Positions 1 to 11,434 of a stretch of DNA of 64,000 nucleotides are shown in pieces. The translations under genes and the position numbers were made by a program. The notes below the pieces were generated by a model. It had not been told where the DNA came from, searched no databases, and saw only the letters and a list, made by a program, of their open reading frames with translations. The stretch comes from Flectonema sp. DT1601 (lineage: Eukaryota; Euglenozoa; Diplonemea; Diplonemida; Diplonemidae), in the NCBI GenBank assembly GCA_964019425.1, contig OZ025842.1, forward strand, positions 372,001 to 436,000. The letters run 5' to 3'. Each line of letters begins with the position of its first letter. Positions within the stretch are counted from its first letter, which is position 1.

Positions 1-3000
1 GCACGTTCATCGTCTATCTCCTTAACTCCGAAGGTGTGTTCGCGAATATTCTCCTGTCCCAGTGCGATAGTATCGCCGTGATACCAATTAGTAACAATGA
101 ACTGTGTCCCCGGTAGGAACATAACTTCTGAATCCGATGGATGGGTGGAATAAGAACCAACAAAACGACCTGATTTTGACTTGACAATAATAACAACTCC
201 TCGACGAGAACTCGATGCAAAACTTGGAGCACCTTCCAAAGCAACTTTCCAAAGTGTAGAACCTGAAGCAAAGAAATTCCAACCAAAACTTTGACCTTTT
301 GCATACAACTTTCTACTTACTGTACTTGATCCAATAAAGACTTCACCCTCATACTTTGGTAACTGAGATAGAGAGTGATACAAAGAACTAGCGTATACTT
401 GAGCTGATCCTCTGAGGATGTTTGTTAAGATTTGCTTGTTTATAACACTTAGTATGTGTTCGTTGTTAGTAGACATTGCGACTGAAATCATCTGTTGTGG
501 TTTTAGTAGAACTTCTCCAGAAGCAATTTTTTCGATCATAAATACCTTAGCATCCCATAAACAAAATGTTAATTCGTCTTGGAATTGTGAAAAATCTTCG
601 TTACCGGGAATCGATCTGTGAACTAGACTGGTTTCATTGGTAGTGAGGAGTTTTGGGGGATCGAAAGTGACAAGAAGGGTGTTTAGGAACTCTGTCATTC
701 TTGATAAGATACCACTGGTCTCCACGTGACGATAACCCTTAGGAGGAACACCTAGGAATAGAACTGGCATTCCATGCTCAGCAGCAGCCGACTTCAGCCT
801 ACTAATTTGAGGAGACTCCGAAGGAGTTTCGTTCTTGCAAAGAATCGAAGTTAAACGCTGGTTTTTATTCCAAACTGACCAATCGATGCTCGTCATTCCC
901 CGTTGTGTACACGCCTTTGGATCTGCTCCCAACTGACATAATAATTGTACTAAATTAAACCTTCCTCTAACGACTGCATGCAATAAGGGAGTGGCACCAT
1001 CAATATCTCTGACGTCGATGATTTCTGAGGGTTCAAGACAACCAATAACCCCAGTGTGTGACTTTAATATCAATATCGCATCTGCTTCTTCCTTCTCTGT
1101 AAATCCACCCTTTACAAGTTTTACCAACGATTCAGTCACTGGGTCTATTAGAGCTTTTCTAATTTCAGCATCGTCTCTGACGTATGTGAGTGGTGTGTTC
1201 CCAAGTGAGTCTACTACTCCCAGATCAGCCTTAAACTTTTTCAATAACAATAATATATCAACATTACCCTGAATAACTGCAATATGAGCTGGTGTTTGTC
1301 CGCCCAATTCCTTCGCATTTGGATCAGCATTCAATGAAAGCAGACGTCTGGCAGCAGCCTGTCTGTTGTAGTACGCTGCAATGTGAAGTGGTGTAGCAGA
1401 AGCAAGGATTTGGTTGTCTGGATCAGTACGACAGTTCAAGTCAACTGAGAACTCATGAAGTGCTGTTATGCAGTCAGCGTTATCTTGTTCAGCACATGCC
1501 ATGATCGCATTGAACCCATCAATGTGAGCTTTTCGGTTCACAAAATCATCATCCACGAATGAAAGTAAAAATCGAAGAACATCAGCATGACCATTTCTAC
1601 AGCAAAGCAATATTAGAGTATCGCCATTTGAGTTCACATGCTCTACCGAGGCACCATAAGAAACAAGTTGCTCAGCAATCTTGGCATTTCCTCTAGTACA
1701 TGGACCGTATAGTGGAGTGTTTCCCTTTGTGTTTTCGTGGTTGATGTTAGCTCCATTGTTCAGCAATTCTTCGATGATACAAGGATACCTTTGAAAAGAA
1801 GCGACCCACAGAGGAGTGTTTCCCTTGTGGTTAGGCTCATCAATTTTAGCACCTTTTTCAATGAAATACTTAACGTGAGGGAGAGATCCCTTTCTTGCAG
1901 CCGCGAATAACGGTGATTCTAAATCGTGTTCAGTCTTCTCATGAATGAGATGTGGAGAATGCTTTAAAATCATATCCGCAAGTGATAAATAAGAATCGGT
2001 TTCTGGATGATCTGGTTTTGGAGGAATACACGAATCTATTAACATACTAATGGTCGGTGAAGTGTTGTGTTTTGTTAATAAGATTCCAACAAGATCATCC
2101 ATTCGCTTTGACATAGCAACTGCCAAGAATACTTGGGGATCCCAAGGCTTATTACTAGCAATAGCTCTGTTATAAGTGTACTGAATGTAGTCTGGAGCCA
2201 TGCTAGAGTCTACGGTGAAATTAGCATCAGCGAACTTGCTTACAATATTCGCTGTTAGTTTGTAGCCGTGTTCGATGCAGAACCGCTCAAGTGCTTTTGC
2301 CCGATGTTCTGGAATTTGGGCACCAGCATCGAGCAGTGATCCCAGGGTGTGGTGAAATCCACGTTTTTTAATAGCAAGTGTCAAGGCGGTTTCTCCATCT
2401 GGGTTCTCAAGACTAAGATCAATTGAAGGAAATGCCTTTAGGATTTTCTTTAAAATACATGAATGGCCACAGTAAGCAGCAAGCATGAGAGCTGTGTTAC
2501 CATCAGCATCAGTGTCATCCATATCATTTGACTTTATTAAGTCATTCATGTCGCTATCAACAGGTATGTCAAACATCTGACTAGCAATCGCTTCTAATAA
2601 TTCATTTCTATTCTTATTATCATTACGCCTTGAGTACCTTTTTACGGGTCTCTCGTTGTAGAGTGTTTCATCAATCTGCTGATCTGCTTGGTATAGTGTT
2701 TGTGTACTGAAGATTTGATCCGTTGCAGCTCTTTTAGGTTTCTTCTTGTCTCCGTTGCCTGAAAATAGACTTCCAAATCGAAGATCGCTGAGTTTGCCGA
2801 CGTTGATCTGTTTTCCAATGAGAAATTCACTAATCTGAGATTGAAGATATTCCAGTCGATCGGCAACACACGGATCGGTAGTGTGAGAACGAATAGCTGA
2901 GATTTTCTGACTCAACAAAGAAGACGTTAAGTCTCTCAGGTTTGGAGTAAATGTTGATTTACTTAATTCCAATAACTCCGTCGCCATGGTGTCCGTCATA

Positions 3001-4136
3001 TTATTCAACCAACGTTGAAATACGAACTCAGTCGGTTGCATTACTTTTATGGGAACAGTAACTCCTTCGTCAAGCTGAGAGTCGATTCTCAATTGGAGAT
3101 TACTCGCAGAGAGGTCGATCCACATCCGATGGCTTCCATGCTTTGCTGAATTAATCGGAAATCGTAAATTGTGAGTAACCCCGTCAAGCGTCATTCTGAC
3201 AGGTACGGTGGCAGCTTGACTTGAAAGCTCAAATATTGAAGACAGCTTCTGACAAAGCGTGTCATCATCATCTTCTGGTTCAGCATAACGATAAAATCCT
3301 TCGATGTTACCAGAAGTTCTTATGGCTTCTAACAGTTCTCTATCACAAGAACGACTAAATCCAACAGTGTGAACAGTTAATGGAGAGTCATTCCATCTGG
3401 CTCTAAGCATCTCTTTAAATTCAGGAGCCAAAGTGTTTCTATTAGAACAACCGTCTTGCCCATCAGTCATAAATACAACAGTTGCAGTGCTGACATTATT
3501 ACCAAGACTTTCATCTTCAGGTTTATCAGAACAAATGTACCTACCGAGTACCTTATCAACCATGTTGAAGGCTGAACGGAAATTAGTACCTCCATTTATC
3601 TGGTAATCCGCTGCAGTCTTAATTTCAGTGCAGTCAGAACCGTACGAAAGCATGACGAGTTTGACATTTAAATTGTCCCTCGCAAGGCATTCAATGTGAG
3701 TGAGTGCAGCTGAGACTTGTCTACTCGCTTGTCCAGCCATGGATCCACTTCTGTCAAGGACGGCAATGAAGAGAGCTGGTCGTGTTTGAAATTTTGCGTT
3801 TTCAATGTTAATAAGAACTTCAGACATTCCCTTGTTTGCTACAATAGGAGTAGCAGAGCAGGACCATCTTTGTTCTTGATGATCATCTTTGACAACTATT
3901 TCATTGGTTTGCTCTTCGAGTGTGTCTACCAGACCAGCTAACAGAACGTTCTTTGCTGCTCCCGCAGCATCGAACTCATCCAGTTCACCATTACACAATG
4001 GACATTTCGATCTGAATTCCAAACTACGAACTAACTCGTCGCGTTCGAATGCCTTTCCACAGCAAGGAACTGTAACAGGGTCTCTGAATAACTCTAAACA
4101 CAATGGGCATGTGAGGTCTTGACGAAGACGATCCAT
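1..4136 (-). CDS. RING/U-box, VWA, ankyrin and ADP-ribosyltransferase-like fusion protein (3' end beyond window)
   Basis: One uninterrupted frame runs from the ATG at 4136 to the left edge, about 1,378 residues, so the C-terminus is missing. Residues 8-50 form a RING or U-box-like zinc fold (CPLC, PCCGKAF, CPLC), suggesting E3 ubiquitin ligase activity. A VWA domain follows at about 120-300 with a complete-looking MIDAS: DRSGSM, a Thr in GGTNF, and MTDGQDG. A basic linker leads to many ankyrin repeats at about 545-1090 (for example DADGNTALMLAAYCGH). The last 180 residues resemble an R-S-E type mono-ADP-ribosyltransferase: a helical lead-in, VFIGSS where YRG is expected, FFASGS, and DSEVMFLPGTQF as the Glu motif. 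The usual Arg is Ile, so activity is doubtful. An acceptor-like AG lies at 4169. A ligase whose ankyrins and VWA select targets is inference. The domain calls are firm for RING, VWA and ankyrin, and weaker for ART. Confidence 0.9.
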   Translation of the reverse strand, partial: MDRLRQDLTCPLCLELFRDPVTVPCCGKAFERDELVRSLEFRSKCPLCNGELDEFDAAGAAKNVLLAGLVDTLEEQTNEIVVKDDHQEQRWSCSATPIVANKGMSEVLINIENAKFQTRPALFIAVLDRSGSMAGQASRQVSAALTHIECLARDNLNVKLVMLSYGSDCTEIKTAADYQINGGTNFRSAFNMVDKVLGRYICSDKPEDESLGNNVSTATVVFMTDGQDGCSNRNTLAPEFKEMLRARWNDSPLTVHTVGFSRSCDRELLEAIRTSGNIEGFYRYAEPEDDDDTLCQKLSSIFELSSQAATVPVRMTLDGVTHNLRFPINSAKHGSHRMWIDLSASNLQLRIDSQLDEGVTVPIKVMQPTEFVFQRWLNNMTDTMATELLELSKSTFTPNLRDLTSSLLSQKISAIRSHTTDPCVADRLEYLQSQISEFLIGKQINVGKLSDLRFGSLFSGNGDKKKPKRAATDQIFSTQTLYQADQQIDETLYNERPVKRYSRRNDNKNRNELLEAIASQMFDIPVDSDMNDLIKSNDMDDTDADGNTALMLAAYCGHSCILKKILKAFPSIDLSLENPDGETALTLAIKKRGFHHTLGSLLDAGAQIPEHRAKALERFCIEHGYKLTANIVSKFADANFTVDSSMAPDYIQYTYNRAIASNKPWDPQVFLAVAMSKRMDDLVGILLTKHNTSPTISMLIDSCIPPKPDHPETDSYLSLADMILKHSPHLIHEKTEHDLESPLFAAARKGSLPHVKYFIEKGAKIDEPNHKGNTPLWVASFQRYPCIIEELLNNGANINHENTKGNTPLYGPCTRGNAKIAEQLVSYGASVEHVNSNGDTLILLCCRNGHADVLRFLLSFVDDDFVNRKAHIDGFNAIMACAEQDNADCITALHEFSVDLNCRTDPDNQILASATPLHIAAYYNRQAAARRLLSLNADPNAKELGGQTPAHIAVIQGNVDILLLLKKFKADLGVVDSLGNTPLTYVRDDAEIRKALIDPVTESLVKLVKGGFTEKEEADAILILKSHTGVIGCLEPSEIIDVRDIDGATPLLHAVVRGRFNLVQLLCQLGADPKACTQRGMTSIDWSVWNKNQRLTSILCKNETPSESPQISRLKSAAAEHGMPVLFLGVPPKGYRHVETSGILSRMTEFLNTLLVTFDPPKLLTTNETSLVHRSIPGNEDFSQFQDELTFCLWDAKVFMIEKIASGEVLLKPQQMISVAMSTNNEHILSVINKQILTNILRGSAQVYASSLYHSLSQLPKYEGEVFIGSSTVSRKLYAKGQSFGWNFFASGSTLWKVALEGAPSFASSSRRGVVIIVKSKSGRFVGSYSTHPSDSEVMFLPGTQFIVTNWYHGDTIALGQENIREHTFGVKEIDDER

Positions 4137-4390
4137 GTTTTCTTGTTGTTGTTGAGTGCAAAAATTATCTGTTTGAAAAATAAATTTATTGGTGTTATAC
4201 AACTTTTTATACTTTCGTATTCAGGAAATTACATTTCTTGAAAACTTACAGCGATACCCGTTGTAGGTGTGTAAATGATGTAACAAAAAAAGGCGAACGG
4301 ATAGAAGAACTAACAAGCTACTACTACTTGGAAAAGAGTGAGCAAGTAGCACAACAGAATGGACCAACGGCAATAATTATACAAGAAGTA

Positions 4391-7124
4391 CTACTGTGAA
4401 CCACCAAGTGTTGCTGCGCTGCCGATGGCGGTCACAGCAGTTGACGTAGTCTGCTGCTCAGGTTTTGATAATTGTGACAGGTCATCAACAGCTTTATGAA
4501 AATTTGTTTTTCGTCTACTCCTCGCAGACAGATGAAGTAATTTAGATCTGCTGTAATATCTTGAAGAATCAGATAGATTTCGTAATCTCTCATTCAGTTT
4601 TAACTTTGACGACACATTAGCGCAGACAGGTTGAAGTTGAATACCATTTACAGAGGGATTCACTGACTGTTCACTGCTGCCGCTGCTGCTACTAGCAATT
4701 GATATTCTCGACTGACTGTTTTGTAAGCTGATTATACTCCCTCTTGGGGTCCTGTTGGTTGATGGTTATTGTTAAAAAGACACCTTTTTATATTAAAATT
4801 GTAAGAAATCATACCGTGACGAGTCTGACATTCCTGTCACTGAAGATCTCGGAACATCACGTGATCGACGGAGTGAATTATTAGAACCTGTGTGGCGACG
4901 AGCCCACTTCATGGCAGTCTCTGCACGTTGTTTCATAAATTCAATTTCAAGATCATCATCACAAGGTATTATTGTTTTCTTAACTGATCCTCCACTAGGT
5001 GATGCTGTTGATGTCGGAGAGCCAATAATAGCGACAACTCTCTTACGAGAAGTGACATCTAATTTCGGAGATTTCAACCGAGGAGTTGAATGTCTCGATC
5101 CACCCGGAGACGACTGCTCATCAGCCATGTCGATAGATATTTGTAACGATTCCTTTTTTGATGAAAGACAAATCATCTCACTTTGAGCATCATTTCCCAC
5201 CTCCGGATCACGAAACCTAATACGACAAGGTACTAACAATCTACTTCTACCCAACGAAGGTATTCTCCTATCATCATTCTCAACAACTCGATTTCTATGC
5301 AGAGGAGCAAGTATTCTCTCGCATTGTAATTTTGGTTTATTAGCTAATTTCTTATGATACATTCTAAGAGTGTCTGCACTAAAAAGTCCATGAGAAAGAC
5401 CTAAAAAGCAAAAAGCACATGTCACGACTTCAAGAGACAAAAAGTCTTCTCTATTTCTGACATGTAGCCAATCCTTTAATGTGATGTAAGGATGTAATTT
5501 TTTAATAAACCATGGTATACCAGGAACGTCTGAACAAGATCGTGGAGGACCGTCAGTGTCATCAATTTCCTGTTGCGGTTCCTTTTCACTGTTGGCGTTA
5601 TCATTACGTATTTGCCTTTCATCCCATTCTTTAATGGCTTTGCGTAAAGCAGTGTTTGGAGTTGACAGCAGAATTCTTTCATCAATGTGAGCTAATAACT
5701 CCTTTCCATCGGTATTCATTGGCTGAGTGAATGAATGAGTGTCTACTGGCACTGTGTCTTTTTCAAAGTGAGCGTCGGTTTGTCTCTTAGCAGCGTGCCT
5801 AGTTTTTTTATTTTTTTTTTTTCATTTTCATAGGAACTGCTGGATAATATTAAAAAAAAAAAAAAAAAAAAAAAAACTCAAACCTATTTGAACGAGTAAC
5901 GCCTTTCCACCGATCCTTCAACCTTTGAATAGGAACAGAATGAACTTTAGAAGTAAGCTTAATCTCATCATAGGTACATAACAACGTCCGATAAGTGCTG
6001 GTCACAACGTCTGAAATCGCGCAATCAGTTCCACAAAATTTGCATCTTCGATACTCCTGACCCTGCTGAGACTTCGGAGGTAGATTTAATTTGTTTGCAA
6101 TAAACTCTTTGTTCATTCCACCAATCTGAGTTGGTTTGGGAGCAAGAAGTTGACCAGTCAAGGGTTGTTTCTTAACCAAAAGACGAATTGATTCGCACCA
6201 TAAGAAATGTAGTCGGGTGGCGGTATCGAACTTGAAGTTAACGACCATGTTTGAGATTCCTACTTTTCCGGTAGCAACGTATGAAAAATGGGTTACAATA
6301 TTACTACAAACAACTTGAATCTGCTCAAGTAGCTTTGCTGATGTGAGAGGATATTCATTGCTGTTTCGAAAGTCACCTTCAAAAGTCTCAGCTCTGTCAT
6401 ATCTGCTTATCTTTTGTGATGTTAACAGATGGACGTTTGTCCTCCTCTCAACAAGACATACAGATTGAGACCAGGTACATCTTATCAAACAATTGTTATA
6501 TGTTTGTGATGTTGATGGCTTTGGGTCCACAAAACCCTGTAAAATTCCATTCTTATTTCTCGTGTGTAATAAGAAATGAGGTAGCTCATCTCTAGTTAAG
6601 TATTGAATTCGTGACTCCCTATGACCGTGTCCTGTTGCTTCAGTCTGTGAGATGTAGTATGCTACAATATCAGAGCAACAGTTGACACATGATTTCTCAA
6701 AGTGTTTAAGTATGAGTCCAACTCGTAGCGCTGAAGGTTTCTTTTTATGAAGTCTCACAGCAGGATCACTGCTGGTTCCCTTTGTGCTTATCTGTTTTGT
6801 TAATAATGACCGTGACAAGATTACAAAAAAGAAATATATTATAACACTTAAAAAATCAAATGAAGGTTTTTTACGTGTGTTGTTATTTCATACCTGAGAG
6901 TAGTACCAGCTTGTTGGTTTATTAAACTTGAACACGACAGTGTCAGGTACGACTACGTTTATGCGAGACTTAACATCTTGTTGTGTCCACATCACTTCAT
7001 AAATATTATCAAAAATGCCATCACCCTCACAGTTTAAAAACTCTATTGAACCTCGTTCTTTCTTGTCCTCAAGTTCACAGTCTTCGTCAACCTCTTCATC
7101 AAGAAGAGCAGCCACATTTCTCAT
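4391..7124 (-). CDS. Unrecognised four-exon protein, 827 aa
   Basis: Exons 7124-6894, 6791-5884, 5798-4815 and 4751-4391 give 828 codons. Introns of 102, 85 and 63 nt have GTATGA, GTTTGA and GTATGA donors and AG acceptors, and each junction keeps the frame. An acceptor-like AG at 7134 sits 9 nt before the chosen ATG, so the longer open frame up to 7190 is probably untranslated. The N-terminal third has an acidic start and then a dense block of Trp, Cys and Arg (FLWCESIR, CTWSQS, a CKFCGTDC pair that could bind metal). The middle has a WFIKKLHPYITLKDWLHV segment. The C-terminal half is Ser/Arg-rich and looks disordered. The compact 6.7-6.0 kb block looks like a conserved fold, but I cannot name the family. 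There is no signal peptide or clear membrane segment. Confidence 0.8.
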
Positions 7125-7350
7125 GTGAACTGACTGTAAAACAATGATACTAACATAACCATTAAAATTATTAAAGAGATTTCTCCCCAAAACACTAATA
7201 AAGCAATTCTGATTTTTCAGCAGTTAGCAACGTGTTAAGAAGATTTGGGAAGAGGAAGTATGAACAAGGTGTGAAACAATTGTTATAAAATAACATAACG
7301 CAACAGGTGTAATGCTGCTAGTAATTATGCCTCTCAATAAGGTACAGAGA

Positions 7351-8462
7351 CTACCCACTGCACTCGCTATCAAAGAGGCGCGAAATTTCCTCCTTTTGTC
7401 CTTCAGTCAAATATTTCGGATACCTGTTTGTTGATTTTTTTTCTTAGATACTTAGGTCGCTACTGTGTATTTTCCATATCTCGGTTGTTCATGATGTTAG
7501 CCGGATGAAAGAGAAAAAAATATGTACATACTCGGTCTCGAACTTGATTACCAAATTACCTCTTCCGGTACCTTTATAAACAGGCATCCCTTCTCCCTTT
7601 AGTACTTTCGTAAATTGAGGATGAACAATGTCGTTAATGAAAACAGAGAGTTGACGATTATCTGGTTGTTGAGTTTTTTTTTTTTTTTTTTTGACTGGAA
7701 AAAAAAAACTTCAAAATAACAACAAAACAAACCCAAAGTCTCAACAGTAATGCTAAACCCACAGAGAGCATCTTTGAGAGGTATTTTATGTGTGTAGATT
7801 AGGTCATTTCCATTACGACTGTAGGTCTTGTGAGCAACCTGATTTATAATAACGTGTATGTCACCATCTGTGCAACCGTCTTGTTGAGTTCCACGAGCAG
7901 GGAACTTCAGTCGGCTGCCTGTGAGCATGCCGGGTTCTATCTCGAAAAAAATAGATTCTTGTTGTAGTCTGATAACTGTGCCTTTGCCGTTTTTTGTTTC
8001 AACGTCGACTGATACTGCGCGGGAAGCGCCTTTGAAGATTTCTTCAAGGGTCACATCAGCTGTAACCTGCATAGGAGGACACGTTGGAAGATTCCTCGAC
8101 ACGATCGCAGTCGTTGAGAATACTTCGGTATCGAACGTTCCTTGTACTTGAAACGGATTAGCAACGCCAAAGAATTCTTTAAATATGTGATTAGGATCAC
8201 TGTCGAAGTTATATCTTCCACCTCTAGGTCCACCGTCCTTCAAACCATCAGCTCCATATTCATCAAAAATAGCCCTCAGTTTCTGGTTACTTAGCACTTC
8301 ATAAGCCTCTGCTGTTGCTGCAAACTGAGTTCTTGTATCAGCTTTTGTTTCTTTATTCAAATCTGGATGGTACTTTAAAGCCATCTGTCGAAATGCTTTC
8401 GCAACGTCTTCATTCTGAGCTTCCCTCGTGATTCCAAGGATATTGTAGTAATCACTATTCAT
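7351..8462 (-). CDS. Class B J-domain protein, DNAJB13-like (possible radial spoke component)
   Basis: Three exons (8462-7733, 7661-7532, 7423-7351) encode 310 residues. Introns are 71 nt (GTTTGT...CAG, containing a 19-nt A-run) and 108 nt (GTATGT...CAG). Residues 1-70 are a J domain with the HPD motif (KYHPDLN), which stimulates Hsp70 ATPase. There is no zinc-finger module, as in class B, and only a short linker (EFFGVANPF) before the two beta-barrel substrate-binding domains. The joined exons give ETLDNRQLSVFINDIVHP and then GEGMP, close to the DNAJB13 pattern TLDDRLLNIPINDIIHP. DNAJB13 is a ciliary radial spoke protein whose human copy has lost HPD, so keeping HPD here is notable. A flagellar role is inference; a general cytosolic DNAJB1/4-type cochaperone is the alternative. 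An acceptor-like AG lies at 8486. Confidence 0.88.
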
Positions 8463-8729
8463 CAGTCACCTCACTATCAGATCACCTGTACATTAAAAAG
8501 TTGTTAATCACAAACACATGTCCCGACTAAGCACATCGAAAAAAAAAAAAAAATCGTGATATCACTCTAAAAAACAATAAAAGGATAAATTAATTAATAT
8601 CCTCTCAGGGATAGTAGTTAGCCTTTTTTTTTTTTAAGTATTCATGTTTAATTTTATAACAAGTTAGTAGCAAGAAAAGGCAAACACAACAATATAAATA
8701 TTTTCAACAGGATCAATCATATACCTCTA

Positions 8730-10016
8730 CTAATGAAGAAGTGGTGGAACACCTTCTTTTGTTGAATCATAAGCATTTCTGTTAACTAGTGGGTCGTCAA
8801 CAGGTTGAGTAACAGTTTGAGATTGGGTAATTGCTGCATTCACTCTCTCTCTTTCTCCAAAAGCATCTGATATACCAGACCTAGTGACATTACAAGGTTG
8901 ACGAGTTGTTGTTAGTACAGCAGCATTGGATGAGAATCCCATTTTATCCATAAACCGAGAGAGTAGTGGCTCATGAGACATTTCTTCAAAAGCAACGTAT
9001 TCTGGACCACCACAAAACTTAGCAGCAAGCTGCGCAGCTTGACAAAACCCAACTGGATGTCGAATTTGACGAGACCAATAAGACGCACGGTAGTCATTAT
9101 TCTTTATATGTGACTCAAGTACAGATAAATGATTTTTATGCAACAGTTCAGACTCACGTAGAACCCCGGTAGGTATATAAAATGGAGTTCCCACGGCTCC
9201 CTTTTGAGGTCCCTCCTTAGGAAGACTTCCTGACATAAGCCCTTGGTACAATGAAGTTATCAGATCTTTTGATACTATAGGTGAGTGGAAGGCGTAGCGT
9301 ACTGGTACTTTTTTTGTTGCAATTTTATTACTTTTCAACACCTGAATAATGTCTGTTACATCTCCTCCAGCGATTGTCGTCATCGAAGGAGTATTGCAAC
9401 CGGCAATTGAGATGTGGTTTTTATAATTTACTGCGCCCTGATCGAAGTTGTATTTCTTCAGGCAGTTTGATACTTTTGTTGCATCAGTCATCGCGACTGC
9501 CATTGATCCTTTAGCTGTTTCCAATACATCAGCTCTATGAATTATAATAAGCATTGCCTCATCCAATGTTATCTTTCCTCCAAAGTATGCAGCAGTAATG
9601 TCACCTAGACTGTGTCCAATTGCGTAGTCAAACTTTGTTCCATCAGATATTTTCATTTCCATTATCCCAGACTGCATTGCGAATAGTAACGGTTGTGCTC
9701 GACGAGTATCATCGACATTTTGACATGTCTGCATTGCTTTTCCCAAATGAAACGATCCTCCCATTCTGTTGAACGCATCAGCGCATTCGTCAACTTTTTT
9801 TATAAATATTGAATCGGTTAAGTAGGGAGAGGCCATTCCTACTTTTTGAATACCTTGTCCCGGAAATAAAGCAATTTTTTTAATCTTATTTGGTTCTTTG
9901 TTATTCGCTCTGTATTTACCTTGCTTGAAACGAAACGAACTAGGTGTCTCCGAAACGGTACCATCAGAAAATTCAACTCGTTGGACAGTCTTGAATACGC
10001 GTTTTCTCCAACTCAT
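8730..10016 (-). CDS. Malonyl-CoA:ACP transacylase (FabD/MCAT type)
   Basis: A single exon of 428 residues. The enzyme moves malonyl from CoA to acyl carrier protein for type II fatty acid synthesis, which in most protists without plastids sits in the mitochondrion and feeds lipoate production. Visible features are FPGQG near residue 54, the nucleophile elbow GHSLG near residue 135, the Arg of IIHRADVLE that binds the malonyl carboxylate, and the catalytic His in FHSPIV. About 50 basic residues precede the domain and could be a targeting sequence, though not a textbook one. The C-terminus extends about 60 residues past the usual end (TQSQTVTQPV). A TAG acceptor-like site about 20 nt upstream is followed by an A-run directly before the ATG. 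Confidence 0.9.
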   Translation of the reverse strand: MSWRKRVFKTVQRVEFSDGTVSETPSSFRFKQGKYRANNKEPNKIKKIALFPGQGIQKVGMASPYLTDSIFIKKVDECADAFNRMGGSFHLGKAMQTCQNVDDTRRAQPLLFAMQSGIMEMKISDGTKFDYAIGHSLGDITAAYFGGKITLDEAMLIIIHRADVLETAKGSMAVAMTDATKVSNCLKKYNFDQGAVNYKNHISIAGCNTPSMTTIAGGDVTDIIQVLKSNKIATKKVPVRYAFHSPIVSKDLITSLYQGLMSGSLPKEGPQKGAVGTPFYIPTGVLRESELLHKNHLSVLESHIKNNDYRASYWSRQIRHPVGFCQAAQLAAKFCGGPEYVAFEEMSHEPLLSRFMDKMGFSSNAAVLTTTRQPCNVTRSGISDAFGERERVNAAITQSQTVTQPVDDPLVNRNAYDSTKEGVPPLLH

Positions 10017-10140
10017 TTTTTTTTTTTTGTATGAATTTCCTATGACATAAATTTAAATGGTCAGATTTCACGAATCAATCGTGAGCGAGTTTGTAAACCA
10101 ATAAACAGCTAGTGTTTACTTAGCTTTTATAGAAATTATA

Positions 10141-11434
10141 TTATGTTACAGGATTATTGCACACCGGAAATATGCAACCTTCGTTTTGTATTAAAGTATA
10201 TTGAGACATAGATCTTATCCTTTCAAGTGTTTTTAAATCTATCACAGCTACAATATCACCCGATTGCTTTGATATGTAAGTATCGATAGAAGCCAGCATC
10301 AATTCAGGTGTCATTGTGCTGTAGGCGAATCCTTCAAATCGTAGTGTACGAAACCCCTGTGATTCTAACTTTTCCGGTGCTGATGTAAGAACGTGTTTTT
10401 TCGTAGCGTGATTGTACATTTGACATAACGGAAATAATTTATTTCCGGCTACAACTCCTGAAGTCGGATGCATCCTCTTTCTTGGTATGACTCTAACGAC
10501 CAACTGTCGAGACACTTTTGCTGGTGGTACCGCAAAAAACTGTTTTTTTTTTTTTTTTTTTCAATATAACATTCACACATAAAAATATACAAAGGTGGAA
10601 AAAAAAAAAAATAATTTTTCATACTCCACTCCGGACCTTTAATTCGAGTCCACCTCGCTTTAGTACTTTCGATATTTCTTTAGTTACGTTTCTCCAAGTG
10701 TTGCCAGTACCGTATCTTGCACTAACTAAATGTTCAATAGAACCAGTAGGGTAGTTCACTATCTCGGAATCGTTGTAGGTAAGTTCAATCTGCTGTTCCC
10801 ATACAGAGAAATTTTGAGCTGCGCAGAGAGTGATATCAGAAAGTCTGACGAGTGCTACTCGGTTTTCATTACCGCAGTGTAGCATTCGGCATCTGGACAG
10901 GCTGAAATCTGCTGGTTCAGGTTTGAACGAGTCTTCCGCACCGTCAACAAGAAGAGCTAACTGTTTCACTGAGTCAACAGTATGTCTTAAATTTATATTA
11001 ACTGGTTTATCAATAGGAATCACCATTGTCGACTTTACTTCGACGTCGGCAGTTCTGACAACTATTTGTTGTGATTGCTTCTTAAATCCGCAGCTGAGAA
11101 CTAACTTCCCATCCGTATCTTCGAAACGTAGGAACTCAGATTCCTCGACTGTTGTTGCCACAGCTGTCAGTTCAAATGCAAGTTCCCAATCTCTCGGAAA
11201 TACAACATCCTCTGCTAATATCTTTTGCTTTTCACACACAGATGTGTTATTTGGTAATACAACACCATCTCCAAGGCCAAATGCTCCTTTTAAAACACTT
11301 CCAACCTGTCTTAACCTCGTGTAGCCCTCCATATTTAGTTCTGTAGTTGTCACATGATCTTCTATTTCTTCATTCCAGTGTAGGTAGAGAGGTTTTAAGT
11401 TTTTTTCGTGATTGGGGTCTCTCGTAGCTTTCAT
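10141..11434 (-). CDS. Unrecognised two-exon protein, 402 aa, possible jelly-roll domain
   Basis: Exons 11434-10625 and 10539-10141 flank an 85-nt intron (GTATGA...CAG) and both are whole numbers of codons. Joining gives VRSGFFAVPP across the junction. The start is the ATG at 11434, because an acceptor-like AG lies about 40 nt upstream and the open frame beyond it has no ATG. Residues 60-190 alternate hydrophobic strands (WELAFELTAVAT, GKLVLSCGF, VNINLRHT) in a way that suggests a concanavalin-like beta sandwich. The second exon is basic with several Met and Cys (RVIPRKRMHP, PLCQMYNH) and a conserved-looking IVAVIDLKTLERIR. There are no membrane segments. I do not recognise the family. Confidence 0.78.

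Noticed and set aside
7662-7732. Read-through version of the J-protein intron giving a poly-Lys insertion
   Set aside because: Using the later CAG restores TLDNRQLSV, the family pattern. The Lys run is the intron A-run.
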